From Microbacteriaceae bacterium (GTDB lineage Bacteria > Actinomycetota > Actinomycetes > Actinomycetales > Microbacteriaceae): 46,389 nucleotides of DNA. The first letter of the stretch is position 1; each line of letters starts with the position of its first letter. This document shows, one piece after another, positions 4,713-13,328 of this stretch. The stretch lies in the NCBI GenBank assembly GCA_003852775.1, contig RDDZ01000048.1, forward strand, positions 1-46,389, in the 5' to 3' direction. A program made the translations under genes and the position numbers. Under the pieces are notes generated by a model. It made no database searches, had not been told where the DNA came from, and saw only the letters and a program-made list of their open reading frames with translations.

Positions 4713-7379
4713 GTGCCGGAAGAAAAGCCTACGCTCCTGCTCATCGACGGCCATTCGCTGGCGTTCCGGGCGTTCTACGCGCTCCCGGTCGACAGCTTCG
4801 TGACGCGCGACGGTCAGCACACCAACGCCATCCACGGGTTCATCTCGATGCTGCTCAACCTGCTGCAGCAGCAGAAGCCCACGCACCTCGCCGTCGCCTT
4901 CGACATCTCGCGCTACTCGTTCCGCACGCGCGAGTACGCCGAGTACAAGGGGACGCGCGGCGAGACGCCCCCGGAGTTCGTCGGCCAGGTGCCGCTCCTC
5001 GAGGAGGCGCTGCACGCGATGAACATCCGCACGCTCTCGAAGGAGGACTTCGAGGCGGACGACATCCTCGCCACCCTCGCCACCCGCGGGAAGGAGCAGG
5101 GCTTCCGCGTGCTCGTCGTCTCCGGCGACCGCGACACGATCCAGCTCGTCGACGACGACATCACGCTGCTCTACCCGAACGTGCGGGGCGTGTCCGAGCT
5201 CAAGACCTACGACACCGAGGCGGTCATCGAGCGCTACGGCATCCGCCCCGAGCAGTACCCCGAGATCGCGGCCCTCGTCGGCGAGACGAGCGACAACCTC
5301 CCCGGCGTCGACAAGGTGGGCGAGAAGACCGCCGTCAAGTGGATCCAGCAGTACGGCACCGTCGAAGAGCTGCTCAAGCACGCCGACGAGATCAAGGGCG
5401 TCGTGGGTCAGAACCTGCGCGACCAGCAGGACCGCGTCGTCCGCAACCGCAAGCTCAACCGCCTCGTGCGCGACGTCGAGCTCCCGCTCGGCCCCGCCGA
5501 CCTCGAGCGCCAGCCGATCGACCCGGTCGCCGTGCGCGCCGTGTTCGACCGCCTGCAGTTCCGCACCCTGCTCGACCGCGTCTTCAAGATCGAGGGCGCC
5601 GCGGCCGACGCGGGCATCGTCGAACCGGATGCCGACGCCCCCGGCGCGATCGCGGCCCCCGTCGTGCGCACGATGGTCGACGAGGAGCTCGCAAAGTGGC
5701 TCGACACGCAGTCGCAGGGCGGCACCGCGCCGCTCGGGCTGCGCATCGCGACCCTCAACGGCCAGGTGGAGGGCTTCGGCATCGCGAGCCTCACCGAGAG
5801 CGCCTGGGTGCCGTGGGCCGCCGGTCGCCTCGACTACGTCGCCCTCGAGCAGTGGCTCGCCTCCGATGCGCCCAAGTACCTCCACGACGCGAAGCGCCAG
5901 CTCAAGTCGCTGTCCGCGGCCGGCCTCGAGCTCGGCGGCGTCGCAGGCGACACGGCCCTCGCCGCGTGGCTGCTGCGCCCGTCGACCAAGGCCGACAGCC
6001 TCAGCGGGCTCGTCTACTACTACCTCGGCGAGACGCTGCCCGAGCCCGACCCGAGTCAGCTCGTGCCCGAGACGGAGGCGCTGAGCCCCGCCACCGAGGC
6101 GTGGTACCTCGTGCGGCTGCAGGCCGAGCTCGACGCGCGCCTCGACCCGGGCTCGCTCTCGGTCGAGCGCGACATCGAGGTGCCGCTCGTGCCCGTGCTC
6201 GCGCGCATGGAGCTGCAGGGTGTGACGGTCTCGGCCGACGTGCTCGGCGAGCTCAACAGCCGCCTCGGGGCGCAGGCAGCGGACATCGCGCAGCGCGCCT
6301 ACGCCGAGATCGGCCGCGAGGTCAACCTCGGCTCGCCCAAGCAGCTGCAGGAGGTGCTCTTCGACCAGCTCGGCATGCCGAAGACGCGCTCCAACAAGAC
6401 CGGGTACTCGACCGACGCGCAGGCGCTGGCCGACCTGCAGCAGCAGCACCCGCATCCGTTCCTCGAGCTGCTGCTGCAGCACCGCGACGCCACCAAGATC
6501 CGCCAGATCGTCGAGACGCTCCAGACCGCGATCGGCGCCGACGGCCGCATCCACACCACCTACGAGCAGACCGGCTCGGCCACGGGCCGCATCTCGTCCA
6601 ACGACCCCAACCTGCAGAACATCCCGGTCAAGACCGAGGTCGGGCGCGAGGTGCGTTCCGCGTTCCTCGCCGGGGAGGGCTTCGAGACGCTGCTCACCGC
6701 CGACTACTCGCAGATCGAGATGCGGATCATGGCGCACCTCTCGGAGGACGCGGGGCTCATCGAGGCGTTCCGCTCCGGCGAGGACCTGCACCGCTTCGTC
6801 GGCTCGCGCATCTTCGGCGTCGCCCCGAGCGAAGTCACTCCCGTCATGCGCACGAAGGTCAAGGCGATGTCGTACGGTCTCGCCTACGGCCTCTCCGCCT
6901 TCGGCCTCAGCAAGCAGCTGCGCATCGAGGTGTCGGAGGCCAAGGAGCTCATGGCCGACTACTTCGCGCGGTTCGGCGCCGTGCGCGACTACCTGCGCGG
7001 CGTCGTCGAGCAGGCTCGCGTCGAAGGCTACACGACGACGATCTTCGGACGCCGCCGCCCGTTCTCCGACCTCAGCTCGACCAACCGCGTGCTGCGCGAG
7101 AACGCCGAGCGCCAGGCGCTCAACTCGCCCATCCAGGGGTCCGCGGCCGACATCATCAAGCGCGCGATGCTCACGATCGACGCCGAGATCCGCGCCCAGC
7201 AGCTCGCCTCGCGCATGCTCCTGCAGGTGCACGACGAGCTCGTGTTCGAGATCGCCCCGGGCGAGCTCGAGCGGATGCGCACCATCGTCACCGAGGGCAT
7301 GGCGGGCGCCGCCGAGCTCTCGGTGCCGCTCGAGGTGCAGGTGGGGACTGGCCCGAACTGGGACGCTGCAGCACACTAG
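4713..7379 (+). CDS. polA: DNA polymerase I
   Basis: An 888-residue family A polymerase for Okazaki fragment processing and repair gap filling. Domains in order: 5'-3' flap exonuclease (about 1-290, with EADDILATLA and the VVSGDRDTIQLV metal-site strand), a proofreading-like domain (about 310-490), and the polymerase (about 500-888). Motif A LLTADYSQIEMR has Asp664. Motif B KAMSYGLAYG has Tyr721 at the position of E. coli Phe762. Motif C LQVHDELVFE has Asp841. The middle domain lacks the DxE metal motif, so 3'-5' proofreading is probably absent, as I recall for other actinobacterial PolA. The GTG start is set by the leaderless promoter immediately upstream. A small hairpin follows the stop. 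Confidence 0.97.
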   Translation: MPEEKPTLLLIDGHSLAFRAFYALPVDSFVTRDGQHTNAIHGFISMLLNLLQQQKPTHLAVAFDISRYSFRTREYAEYKGTRGETPPEFVGQVPLLEEALHAMNIRTLSKEDFEADDILATLATRGKEQGFRVLVVSGDRDTIQLVDDDITLLYPNVRGVSELKTYDTEAVIERYGIRPEQYPEIAALVGETSDNLPGVDKVGEKTAVKWIQQYGTVEELLKHADEIKGVVGQNLRDQQDRVVRNRKLNRLVRDVELPLGPADLERQPIDPVAVRAVFDRLQFRTLLDRVFKIEGAAADAGIVEPDADAPGAIAAPVVRTMVDEELAKWLDTQSQGGTAPLGLRIATLNGQVEGFGIASLTESAWVPWAAGRLDYVALEQWLASDAPKYLHDAKRQLKSLSAAGLELGGVAGDTALAAWLLRPSTKADSLSGLVYYYLGETLPEPDPSQLVPETEALSPATEAWYLVRLQAELDARLDPGSLSVERDIEVPLVPVLARMELQGVTVSADVLGELNSRLGAQAADIAQRAYAEIGREVNLGSPKQLQEVLFDQLGMPKTRSNKTGYSTDAQALADLQQQHPHPFLELLLQHRDATKIRQIVETLQTAIGADGRIHTTYEQTGSATGRISSNDPNLQNIPVKTEVGREVRSAFLAGEGFETLLTADYSQIEMRIMAHLSEDAGLIEAFRSGEDLHRFVGSRIFGVAPSEVTPVMRTKVKAMSYGLAYGLSAFGLSKQLRIEVSEAKELMADYFARFGAVRDYLRGVVEQARVEGYTTTIFGRRRPFSDLSSTNRVLRENAERQALNSPIQGSAADIIKRAMLTIDAEIRAQQLASRMLLQVHDELVFEIAPGELERMRTIVTEGMAGAAELSVPLEVQVGTGPNWDAAAH

Positions 7380-7396
7380 ACGGAACGCATCCGCAT

Positions 7397-7413
7397 CCCC
7401 GCGGGTCGCGGGG
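7397..7413 (+). terminator. Small hairpin after polA
   Basis: CCCCGCG and CGCGGGG pair across a GGT loop, without a T-run. It may act as a weak terminator or 3' stabiliser before the HPr gene. Confidence 0.35.
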
Positions 7414-7431
7414 GAGTCGGGAGGAGAGCAG

Positions 7432-7692
7432 ATGCCGGAACGCACCGTCGTCGTCGCCTCGAGCGTCGGGCTGCACGCACGCCCCGCCGCGCTCTTCTCG
7501 CAGGCGGCCGCCAAGGCGCCCGCGCCCGTGACGCTGACCGCCGCATCCGGTCGCACCGTCAACGCGGCGAGCATCCTCGGGGTGCTGTCGCTCGGCATCG
7601 ACCACGGGGAGCGCGTGACGATCGCGAGCGACGACCCCGCGACGCTCGACGAGCTCGTCGCCATGCTCGAGCGCGACCTCGATCAGGAGTGA
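7432..7692 (+). CDS. HPr-family phosphocarrier protein
   Basis: An 86-residue HPr. The active-site loop SVGLHARPAALF places the phosphorylated histidine at His15. The second conserved helix, NAASILGVLSLG, carries Ser47 at the position of the regulatory Ser46 of Firmicute HPr. It passes phosphate from PTS enzyme I to sugar-specific EIIA proteins. No other PTS gene lies nearby, so it is a stand-alone copy; a regulatory role is possible but not shown. GGAGGAG about 7 nt before the ATG is a strong ribosome site. It lies 52 bp after polA and 50 bp before the DUF885 gene. Confidence 0.92.
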   Translation: MPERTVVVASSVGLHARPAALFSQAAAKAPAPVTLTAASGRTVNAASILGVLSLGIDHGERVTIASDDPATLDELVAMLERDLDQE

Positions 7693-7729
7693 CGGGCCGG
7701 AGGTCCTGACGGGCGTCCGAGCCCGCCCG

Positions 7730-7735
7730 TAGGGT
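7730..7735 (+). promoter_or_regulatory. -10 element (TAGGGT) for the DUF885 gene
   Basis: TAGGGT, 7 nt, then ATG at 7743. The nine bases eight positions upstream (GCGTCCGAG) match the RecA-NDp consensus only partly, so damage control is not claimed. Confidence 0.4.
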
Positions 7736-7742
7736 GGAGCGC

Positions 7743-9437
7743 ATGACCGATCAGCGCCCCACCACCCCGATCGACGCCCTCGCCGAGGAGTGGGTGACGA
7801 CCCTCATCGACCTCGTCCCCGACATCGCGATCTACATCGGCGCGCCCGGCCGCACGGGGGAGTACGCCGACCTCAGCCCCGCGGGTCACGACCGCCTCGC
7901 GGAGGCGACGCGCGAACTGGTGCGGCGCCTCGAGGCGGCCGAGCCGGTCGACGCCGTCGACGAGGTCACGAAGGCCGACCTCCTCTCCGAGTCGAAGCTC
8001 TCGCTCGAGGCCTACGACGCGAAGCTGCACCTGCGCGACCTCAACGTCATCGCGTCGCCCGCGCAGGAGATCCGCGACACCTTCGACCTCATGCCGACGG
8101 CCTCCGTCGACGACTGGGCCACGATCTCCCAGCGCCTCGGCAACCTCCCGGGCGCCGTCTCGGGCTACATCGAGACGCTCCGCGCCGGCATCGCCGAGGG
8201 CGTCGTGCCAGCGAAGCGCCAGGTGCGCGAGGTCGCGGAGCAGGCGCGTCGCAACGGTCGGCCCGACGGCTTCTTCGTCGACTTCGCGGGCGGCGCGGCA
8301 CCCGAGTCGGGCGCGCTGCCCGAGAGCCTCCGCTCCGATCTCGCGTCGAACGCCGAGGCCGCCGCGGCCGCCTACCGGGAGCTCGGCGACTTCCTCGAGC
8401 GCGAGCTGCTGCCGGCTGCCTCCGACCAGGACGGCGTCGGCCGCGAGCACTACGTGCTCCGCTCGCGCTCCTTCCTCGGGGCCGAGATCGACCTCGACGA
8501 GACCTACGAGTGGGGCATCGCCGAGCTCGAGCGCATGATCGACGAGCAGACGCGCGTCGCGCACGAGGTGCTGCCCGGGGCCACGGTCGAGGAGGCCGTC
8601 GCCCACCTGGAGGCCGACGCGAGCCGCAAGCTGCACGGCACCGACGCGCTCAAGGCGTGGATGCAGGAGCTCAGCGATCGCGTCGTCGACGAGCTCGGAC
8701 GAACGCACTTCGACATCCCGGAGCCGGTGCGCGCGCTCGAGTGCATGATCGCCCCCACCCAGGAGGGCGGCATCTACTACACGGGCCCCTCCGACGACTT
8801 CTCCCGCCCCGGACGGATGTGGTGGAGCGTCCCCGAGGGCGTCACCGAGTTCGACACCTGGCGCGAGAAGACGACCGTGTTCCATGAGGGCGTCCCCGGC
8901 CACCACCTGCAGATCGGCCAGGCCGTCTACAACCGCGCGCAGCTCAACACCTGGCGCCGCCAGCTCGCGGGGACGAGCGGCCACGCGGAGGGCTGGGCGC
9001 TCTACGCCGAGCGGCTCATGGAGGAGCTCGGCTACCTCGACGACCCGGCCGACCGCCTCGGCATGCTCGACGGCCAGCGGATGCGCGCCGCCCGCGTCGT
9101 GCTCGACATCGGCGTGCACCTCGGCAAGCCCAAGCCGCGCGTGAAGGGGCTCGAGGACCTGCCGACCGACGGCGTGTGGGACGCGGACTTCGCGCTCGAG
9201 TTCATGCGCCGCAACGTCAACATGGACGACGCGTTCGTGCGCTTCGAGGTCAACCGCTACCTGGGCTGGCCCGGTCAGGCCCCGTCCTACAAGGTCGGCC
9301 AGCGCATCTGGGAGCAGATCCGCGACGAGGCGCAGCGCCGCGAGGGCTCCTCGTTCTCGTTCCGCGACTTCCACAAGAACGCCCTCGACCTGGGCGGCGT
9401 CGGACTCGACACCCTCCGTCGCGCCCTCGCATCGTGA
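7743..9437 (+). CDS. DUF885-family putative metallopeptidase
   Basis: A 564-residue DUF885 protein without a signal peptide. The segment TVFHEGVPGHHLQIG (His381, Glu382, His387) is an expanded zinc-ligand motif of the HExxxxH kind. It is followed by SGHAEGWALYAERLMEE, where a third ligand (Glu) is expected. The family is considered peptidase-like; substrates are not established. The ATG at 7743 is favoured over a GTG at 7734 because TAGGGT ends 7 nt before it, a leaderless arrangement, and the GTG would lie inside that hexamer. Its stop overlaps the GTG of the next gene by 3 bp within GTGA, so at least the DUF4166 and SDR genes are cotranscribed with it. Confidence 0.85.
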   Translation: MTDQRPTTPIDALAEEWVTTLIDLVPDIAIYIGAPGRTGEYADLSPAGHDRLAEATRELVRRLEAAEPVDAVDEVTKADLLSESKLSLEAYDAKLHLRDLNVIASPAQEIRDTFDLMPTASVDDWATISQRLGNLPGAVSGYIETLRAGIAEGVVPAKRQVREVAEQARRNGRPDGFFVDFAGGAAPESGALPESLRSDLASNAEAAAAAYRELGDFLERELLPAASDQDGVGREHYVLRSRSFLGAEIDLDETYEWGIAELERMIDEQTRVAHEVLPGATVEEAVAHLEADASRKLHGTDALKAWMQELSDRVVDELGRTHFDIPEPVRALECMIAPTQEGGIYYTGPSDDFSRPGRMWWSVPEGVTEFDTWREKTTVFHEGVPGHHLQIGQAVYNRAQLNTWRRQLAGTSGHAEGWALYAERLMEELGYLDDPADRLGMLDGQRMRAARVVLDIGVHLGKPKPRVKGLEDLPTDGVWDADFALEFMRRNVNMDDAFVRFEVNRYLGWPGQAPSYKVGQRIWEQIRDEAQRREGSSFSFRDFHKNALDLGGVGLDTLRRALAS

Positions 9438-10063
9438 CCCGTCAGCGCCACGCGGGCGCCCCCTGGGCCGCCGCCCTCGGCGATCGCGTGGAGGAGCTGT
9501 CACCCGCCCTGCAGGCGTACTTCGGCGGCGTGCCGTTCGGAGCCCACGGCATCGGCGAAGGCGTGTTCACGGTCGTCGGCTCGCCGCGTCGGTGGCTGTG
9601 GCCCATCCTCGCCGTCCTCGGCCGCTGGAACATCGTCTGGCCGGTGTGGGAGAGGAACGTGCCCTTCACCATCGTCAACGTGCCGACGCCGCACGGCCTC
9701 GTGTCGGTCCGGCGCTTCCGCTTCGCGGGCGGCGACCGCACGATGACCGACCGCATCCTCTGGACCCGCCGCGGACTCCGTGAGCGCCTCGGCGCGGGAG
9801 AGCGGGTCGTCGCGGAACTGCGCGTCGAGCCGGAGGAGGGCGGCCTCCGGATCGTGTCGGGCCGCGTCGGCATCCGTCTGCTGGGGCTGCGCGTCTCGCT
9901 CCCCGAGGCCTGGTCGCCGCGGATCTCGGTGCACGAGCGGACGCTCCCCGACGGTCGTCAGCACGTGTCGCTCACCCTCGAGCTGCCGCTCGTCGGACGG
10001 CTCTACGAGTTCGCGGGCGCGTTCGAGTACCGCGTCGAGGACGCCCACCGGGGCTACGAGTGA
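9434..10063 (+). CDS. DUF4166 protein
   Basis: A 209-residue protein starting at a GTG that overlaps the upstream TGA within GTGA. Mid-protein features such as VPFTIVNVP, RRFRFAGG and the closing GRLYEFAGAFEYRVED resemble DUF4166. I recall that this domain is often fused to or next to SDR or DoxX-like proteins. No membrane segment beyond a short hydrophobic stretch (WLWPILAVLG, about residue 55) is seen and no catalytic motif is evident. The stop overlaps the GTG of the SDR gene, so the two are translationally coupled and probably work together. Confidence 0.7.
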   Translation: MTRQRHAGAPWAAALGDRVEELSPALQAYFGGVPFGAHGIGEGVFTVVGSPRRWLWPILAVLGRWNIVWPVWERNVPFTIVNVPTPHGLVSVRRFRFAGGDRTMTDRILWTRRGLRERLGAGERVVAELRVEPEEGGLRIVSGRVGIRLLGLRVSLPEAWSPRISVHERTLPDGRQHVSLTLELPLVGRLYEFAGAFEYRVEDAHRGYE

Positions 10064-11043
10064 ACGGCGCTGCCGCAGGCGGGCCCGTCGTCGTCGCCGG
10101 CGCCTCCGGCTTCATGGGGTCGTTCCTCGTCGAGCGCTGGCGCGCCGCGGGTCGCGAGGTGCGCACGATCGGCCGCGGCGCCGCGGACGCACGCTGGGGC
10201 GACCCCGACGGCATCCGGCGTGTGCTCGACGGGAGCGCGCTGCTGGTCAACCTCGCGGGGAAGAGCGTGAACTGCCGCTATGGCCCCGAGAACCGCGCGG
10301 AGATCCTGCGCTCGCGCGTCGAGACGACGGCCGAGCTCGGACGGGCGGTCGCGTCGAGCGCGGCACCGCCGCCCGTGTGGGTGAACTCATCGACCGCGAC
10401 GATCTACCGCCACGCCGAGGACCGGCCGCAGACCGAGTCGTCCGGCGAGCTCGGCACGGGGTTCTCGGTCTCCGTCGCGAGAGCCTGGGAGGAGGCGTTC
10501 TTCGCCGCCGAGGCGCTGCACACGCGCCGTGTCGCCATCCGCACCGCGATCGTGCTCGGAGACGGCAGCGCGCTCGTGCCGCTCCTGCGCCTCGCGCGCT
10601 TCGGGCTCGGCGGCCCGCAGTGGGACACGCCCTGGTTCGCGACCCGCTCGCGCCGCGCATCCGGCACGCAGCACGAGTTCCGGGCACGCTGGGGCGCTCA
10701 GCGGTTCAGCTGGATCCACCTCGACGACGTCGCCGGGGCGCTCGACCTCCTCGAGGCGCGCGGCGACCTCGACGGCGTCGTCAACCTGTCCGCGCCCGAG
10801 GTGGTCACCAACGTCGAGCTCATGCGCGAGATCCGCCGGGCCGTGCGGATGCCGTTCGGGCTCCCCGCGCCCCGTCCCGTGCTCGAGGCGGGTGCGTGGC
10901 TCATCCGCACCGAGACGGAGCTGCTGCTCAAGAGCCGCTGGGTGGCGCCGGACCGGCTCCTCGCGGCCGGCTACACCTTCCGGCACCCGCAGCTCGGCGA
11001 CGCGATTCGACGCATTGTCACGGAACGCGGGGGAGTGCGGTAG
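10060..11043 (+). CDS. TIGR01777-type SDR epimerase/oxidoreductase
   Basis: A 327-residue NAD(P)-binding protein of the YfcH/TIGR01777 group. The Rossmann glycine motif VVVAGASGFMGSFL is at residues 9-22. LLVNLAGKSVNCRY is the typical second segment and FSWIHLDDVAGA the conserved core. The C-terminal part (MPFGLPAPRPVLEAGAWL, LLLKSRWVAPDRLLAAGYTFRHP) is the DUF1731 domain that marks this group. Substrate unknown. The start is a GTG overlapping the DUF4166 stop. The TAG stop is also the first three bases of the likely rpsA -10 box. Confidence 0.85.
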   Translation: MNGAAAGGPVVVAGASGFMGSFLVERWRAAGREVRTIGRGAADARWGDPDGIRRVLDGSALLVNLAGKSVNCRYGPENRAEILRSRVETTAELGRAVASSAAPPPVWVNSSTATIYRHAEDRPQTESSGELGTGFSVSVARAWEEAFFAAEALHTRRVAIRTAIVLGDGSALVPLLRLARFGLGGPQWDTPWFATRSRRASGTQHEFRARWGAQRFSWIHLDDVAGALDLLEARGDLDGVVNLSAPEVVTNVELMREIRRAVRMPFGLPAPRPVLEAGAWLIRTETELLLKSRWVAPDRLLAAGYTFRHPQLGDAIRRIVTERGGVR

Positions 11044-11046
11044 TCT
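11041..11046 (+). promoter_or_regulatory. Likely -10 element (TAGTCT) of rpsA
   Basis: TAGTCT overlaps the SDR stop codon and lies about 100 bp before the rpsA ATG, giving a leader of about 95 nt. TTGTCA at 11015 is 20 bp upstream, too far for a standard -35 box. Confidence 0.4.
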
Positions 11047-11148
11047 GGAGAGTCACTTTCGTGACGTCCCTATCCGCGTGCCCGCGGAGCACCAGAGCAA
11101 CACCGCTTCTCGGGCCCTGATTTGTCCATCCTCCGGAGCACCCACTAC

Positions 11149-12609
11149 ATGACTACCGCAACGACCGCCTCGGCCACCAAGCAGGTCGCCATCAACGACA
11201 TCGGATCTGCTGAAGACTTCCTGGCCGCGGTCGAGAAGACCCTCAAGTTCTTCAACGACGGAGACCTCATCGAAGGCACCGTCGTCAAGATCGACCGCGA
11301 CGAGGTCCTCCTCGACGTCGGTTACAAGACCGAGGGTGTCATCCCCTCGCGCGAACTCTCCATCAAGCACGACGTCGACCCCACCGAGGTGGTCTCCGTC
11401 GGCGACACCGTCGAGGCTCTCGTCCTTCAGAAGGAGGACAAGGAGGGTCGCCTGATCCTGTCCAAGAAGCGCGCCCAGTACGAGCGCGCCTGGGGCGACG
11501 TCGAGAAGATCAAGGAGTCCGACGGCGTCGTGACCGGCCAGGTCATCGAGGTCGTCAAGGGCGGTCTCATCGTCGACATCGGCCTCCGCGGCTTCCTCCC
11601 GGCGTCGCTCATCGAGCTGCGCCGCGTCCGCGACCTGACGCCGTACCTCGGCCAGGAGATCGAGGCGAAGATCCTCGAGCTCGACAAGAACCGCAACAAC
11701 GTGGTCCTCAGCCGCCGTGCGCTGCTCGAGCAGACCCAGTCGGAGTCGCGTTCGACCTTCCTCAACAACCTCCAGAAGGGCCAGGTCCGCAAGGGCGTCG
11801 TGTCCTCGATCGTCAACTTCGGCGCGTTCGTCGACCTCGGCGGCGTGGACGGCCTCGTGCACGTCTCGGAGCTCTCGTGGAAGCACATCGAGCACGCCTC
11901 CGAGGTCGTCGAGGTCGGCCAGGAGGTCACCGTCGAGATCCTCGAGGTCGACCTCGACCGCGAGCGCGTGTCGCTCTCGCTCAAGGCGACCCAGGAGGAC
12001 CCGTGGCAGGTCTTCGCCCGCACCCACGCGATCGGCCAGATCGCCCCGGGCAAGGTCACCAAGCTCGTCCCGTTCGGTGCGTTCGTGCGCGTCGCCGACG
12101 GCATCGAGGGCCTCGTGCACATCTCGGAGCTCTCGGGCAAGCACGTCGAGCTCGCCGAGCAGGTCGTGTCGGTCGGCGACGAGGTGTTCGTCAAGGTCAT
12201 CGACATCGACCTCGAGCGTCGTCGCGTCTCCCTCTCGCTCAAGCAGGCGAACGAGGGCATCGACCCGCACAGCAACGAGTTCGACTCGGGCCTCGCCGCG
12301 CTCTACGGCATGGTCACCGAGTACGACGAGCAGGGCAACTACAAGTACCCGGAGGGCTTCGACCCGACCTCGGGCGAGTGGCTCGAGGGCTTCGAGGCCC
12401 AGCGCGACGCGTGGGAGGCCGAGTACGCGGCCGCCCAGGCTCGCTGGGAGGCCCACAAGAAGCAGATCCGCGCGGCCGAGGAGGCCGAGGCCGAGCTCGA
12501 CGCTCGCCCCTCGGGCAACTCGTTCTCGTCCGAGGGCTCGCTCGGCGGCACGCTCGCCGACGACGAGTCGCTCGCGGCGCTGCGCGAGAAGCTCAGCAGC
12601 AACTCCTGA
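11149..12609 (+). CDS. rpsA: 30S ribosomal protein S1
   Basis: A 486-residue S1 with four S1 (OB-fold) repeats, at about residues 35-105, 120-190, 210-280 and 295-365. The last two have the classical RNA-binding form (VNFGAFVDLGGVDGLVHVSE and VPFGAFVRVADGIEGLVHIS). The tail is acidic, ending in a Glu/Ala-rich and Ser-rich stretch. Four repeats is usual for Actinobacteria, against six in E. coli. The protein helps bind mRNA to the ribosome. The ATG at 11149 begins the conserved NDIGSAEDFLAA region; a TTG at 11122 is unlikely. A strong hairpin follows the stop. Confidence 0.96.
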   Translation: MTTATTASATKQVAINDIGSAEDFLAAVEKTLKFFNDGDLIEGTVVKIDRDEVLLDVGYKTEGVIPSRELSIKHDVDPTEVVSVGDTVEALVLQKEDKEGRLILSKKRAQYERAWGDVEKIKESDGVVTGQVIEVVKGGLIVDIGLRGFLPASLIELRRVRDLTPYLGQEIEAKILELDKNRNNVVLSRRALLEQTQSESRSTFLNNLQKGQVRKGVVSSIVNFGAFVDLGGVDGLVHVSELSWKHIEHASEVVEVGQEVTVEILEVDLDRERVSLSLKATQEDPWQVFARTHAIGQIAPGKVTKLVPFGAFVRVADGIEGLVHISELSGKHVELAEQVVSVGDEVFVKVIDIDLERRRVSLSLKQANEGIDPHSNEFDSGLAALYGMVTEYDEQGNYKYPEGFDPTSGEWLEGFEAQRDAWEAEYAAAQARWEAHKKQIRAAEEAEAELDARPSGNSFSSEGSLGGTLADDESLAALREKLSSNS

Positions 12610-12626
12610 GCGATCCCGCTCTCACC

Positions 12627-12658
12627 GGATGGCCGGTCCCCTCGGGGGCCGGCCATCC
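12627..12658. terminator. Bidirectional hairpin between rpsA and DUF4126 gene
   Basis: GGATGGCCGG and CCGGCCATCC form a perfect 10-bp stem. The loop itself can extend it through CCCC and GGGG. It lies 18 bp after rpsA and 18 bp before the 3' end of the converging DUF4126 gene, so it can serve both. Confidence 0.75.
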
Positions 12659-12675
12659 GCCGTTGAGGCGGTGTG

Positions 12676-13275
12676 TCAGGCTGCGGCGGCCTCGCGCGCA
12701 CGACGACGGCGACGGATGTCGCGGCGGACGAGCACGAAGCCCACGACCATGAGCAGGAGCCCGAGCGCCACGAGGATCGGGGCGACGAGGGCGAGCACGA
12801 CCATCACGAGACTCACGCCGTCCTCGGCGGTGCTGAGCACGGGCGCCGCGACACCCGCCGTCGCGAGGTTGGCGACGGGGCGCACGGCCATCTTGCCGAG
12901 GTGGACGAGGAGGGCGAGGCCGATGCCGAGCGCGATCGGGATCCACGCGCCCGAGGTGAAGAAGCTCTCCGGGTCGTCGACGGCGACGGTCTCGGTGCCG
13001 ACGCCGCCCGCGAAGACGATGCCGCCGGATGCCGGGCGCACGACGGTCTGGATCCAGTCGTTGACGCTGTCGACCGCCGGCACCTTGTCGGCCACGATCT
13101 CCACGACGAGCAGCACGCCGATGATCACGAGCACCCACTCGTTGGAGAGCCACGTCCAGCCGCTGGGCAAGCCGATCCACTCGAACCTCGCCGCGAGCCC
13201 CATGACGATCAGGGGGATGTAGGCGTTGAGCCCCGCGGCGGCGGCGAGCCCGGTCCCGGTCAGCAGCTCCAGCAT
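12676..13275 (-). CDS. DUF4126 membrane protein
   Basis: A 199-residue integral membrane protein. Hydrophobic segments lie at about residues 5-28, 48-63, 110-127 and 150-183, with an Arg-rich tail that should be cytoplasmic. The opening GLAAAAGLNAYIPLIVMGL and the later ALLVHLGKMAVRPVANL are typical of DUF4126, a family without a known function. TAGCAT on the minus strand ends 6 nt before the ATG at 13275, so the gene is probably leaderless. It is divergent from coaE (53 bp) and converges on rpsA. Confidence 0.8.
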   Translation of the reverse strand: MLELLTGTGLAAAAGLNAYIPLIVMGLAARFEWIGLPSGWTWLSNEWVLVIIGVLLVVEIVADKVPAVDSVNDWIQTVVRPASGGIVFAGGVGTETVAVDDPESFFTSGAWIPIALGIGLALLVHLGKMAVRPVANLATAGVAAPVLSTAEDGVSLVMVVLALVAPILVALGLLLMVVGFVLVRRDIRRRRRAREAAAA

Positions 13276-13328
13276 GCCGCCATGCTACGGGTGACGCGCA
13301 CGGTTCCGGCACCTGCCACGATGGAGGC

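Noticed and set aside
4427-7664. Two open frames of over 1000 codons overlapping polA on both strands
   Set aside because: They are Arg/Pro/Ala-rich or of His/Leu/Val/Asp composition typical of antisense or shifted frames in high-GC genes; polA has full motifs.
11015-11020. TTGTCA as a damage-type element for rpsA
   Set aside because: The spacing to TAGTCT is 20 bp, not the distance found at polA, uvrB and uvrA.
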